Shown here: positions 4,899 through 5,143 of the stretch, in pieces
Position numbering within the stretch: position 1 is the stretch's first letter
Layout of the letters: each line of letters begins with the position of its first letter
NCBI GenBank assembly: GCA_012513235.1
Contig: JAAZCO010000410.1
Coordinates: 1-5,143, forward strand
DNA length: 5,143 nucleotides
From: Gammaproteobacteria bacterium
GTDB lineage: Bacteria > Pseudomonadota > Gammaproteobacteria > Pseudomonadales > Pseudomonadaceae
Direction of reading: 5' to 3'
Made by a program: the position numbers and the translations under genes
Notes under the pieces: model-generated
The model's input: the letters and a program-made list of their open reading frames with translations, nothing else
Databases searched by the model: none
What the model was told of the DNA's origin: nothing

Positions 4899-5143
4899 AC
4901 GCTACTCGCTAAATTGTCATGGGGTACAGGCGCGCGCAGATACAAGCTCCAGCCGCGATCTGAACGGGTTTGCATCTGCAACTGTGCAGTTAACGCCTGC
5001 GCCCGTGCCGTGATGGAATGCAGGCCGATACCGTACTGAAGTGGCTCACCACCGCTGCCGTTATCACGCAGCAATAAGCGCCAAGACTGCTGTTTATACT
5101 GCAGCCAAATGTGCACCTGAGTGGCTTGGCCGTGGCGCTGGGC
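4895..5143 (-). CDS. exaD: Sensor histidine kinase, C-terminal fragment (ExaD/PedS2 position)
   Basis: Only the last 82 residues are in the window; the gene continues past the right edge. They form the end of a HATPase_c domain of the NarX/LiaS-like class. The visible part opens with AQRHGQATQV, the tail of the N-box whose Asn would lie just outside. The D-box is LLLRDNGSG. The G-box is GIGLHSITARAQAL. A terminal beta-strand (GWSLYLRAP) and a short tail follow. The histidine-containing dimerisation domain and any sensor region are missing, so its signal and membrane topology cannot be judged. It overlaps the response regulator gene by 4 bases and is its presumed kinase. ExaD is described as a soluble kinase, whereas P. 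putida PedS2 at the same position is involved in lanthanide response; the missing N-terminal part would distinguish them. Confidence 0.85.
   Translation of the reverse strand, partial: AQRHGQATQVHIWLQYKQQSWRLLLRDNGSGGEPLQYGIGLHSITARAQALTAQLQMQTRSDRGWSLYLRAPVPHDNLASSV

Overview
The window looks like chromosomal DNA from a Pseudomonas-like gammaproteobacterium. It carries most of an exa/ped-type locus for periplasmic, PQQ-dependent oxidation of alcohols. The assignment rests on protein recognition. The central enzyme matches what I recall of Pseudomonas aeruginosa ExaA almost throughout: with the chosen start, its vicinal Cys pair, Ca2+ ligands and catalytic Asp fall at the mature positions known for that enzyme. 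The gene order (sensor kinase, response regulator, pentapeptide protein, quinoprotein, divergent cytochrome c550) also follows the pseudomonad pattern. No mobile element, tRNA, rRNA or CRISPR array is visible.

Layout. On the minus strand, 67-1320 holds a two-gene unit: a cytochrome c550 (883-1320) followed by a SoxYZ-like carrier protein (67-819), with an RNA-hairpin sequence between them. A 313-base divergent control region (1321-1633) separates this unit from exaA (1634-3493, plus strand). That region holds two tandem 12-base elements, 22 bases apart, about 100 bases upstream of exaA. exaA ends at a clear intrinsic terminator (3521-3552). An exported pentapeptide-repeat protein follows (3568-4206, plus). 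A NarL-type response regulator (4251-4898, minus) converges on it, with a perfect 10-base inverted repeat across the junction. The regulator overlaps by 4 bases (ATGA) with the end of a sensor histidine kinase that runs off the right edge (4895-5143, minus).

How it works together. The quinoprotein oxidises ethanol and other alcohols in the periplasm and passes electrons to the soluble cytochrome c550, which feeds the respiratory chain. The SoxYZ-like carrier belongs to a family that accompanies quinoprotein dehydrogenases, but its role is not settled. The kinase/regulator pair is the likely controller of the locus. The Asp-Phe-Ser signature in the quinoprotein marks it as the calcium-type enzyme, not the lanthanide type. 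All structural proteins here carry signal peptides; only the response regulator is clearly cytoplasmic, and the visible kinase fragment is its cytoplasmic ATPase end. Aldehyde dehydrogenase and PQQ-synthesis genes are not in the window. The least understood parts are the pentapeptide protein, the SoxYZ-like carrier and the divergent control region.
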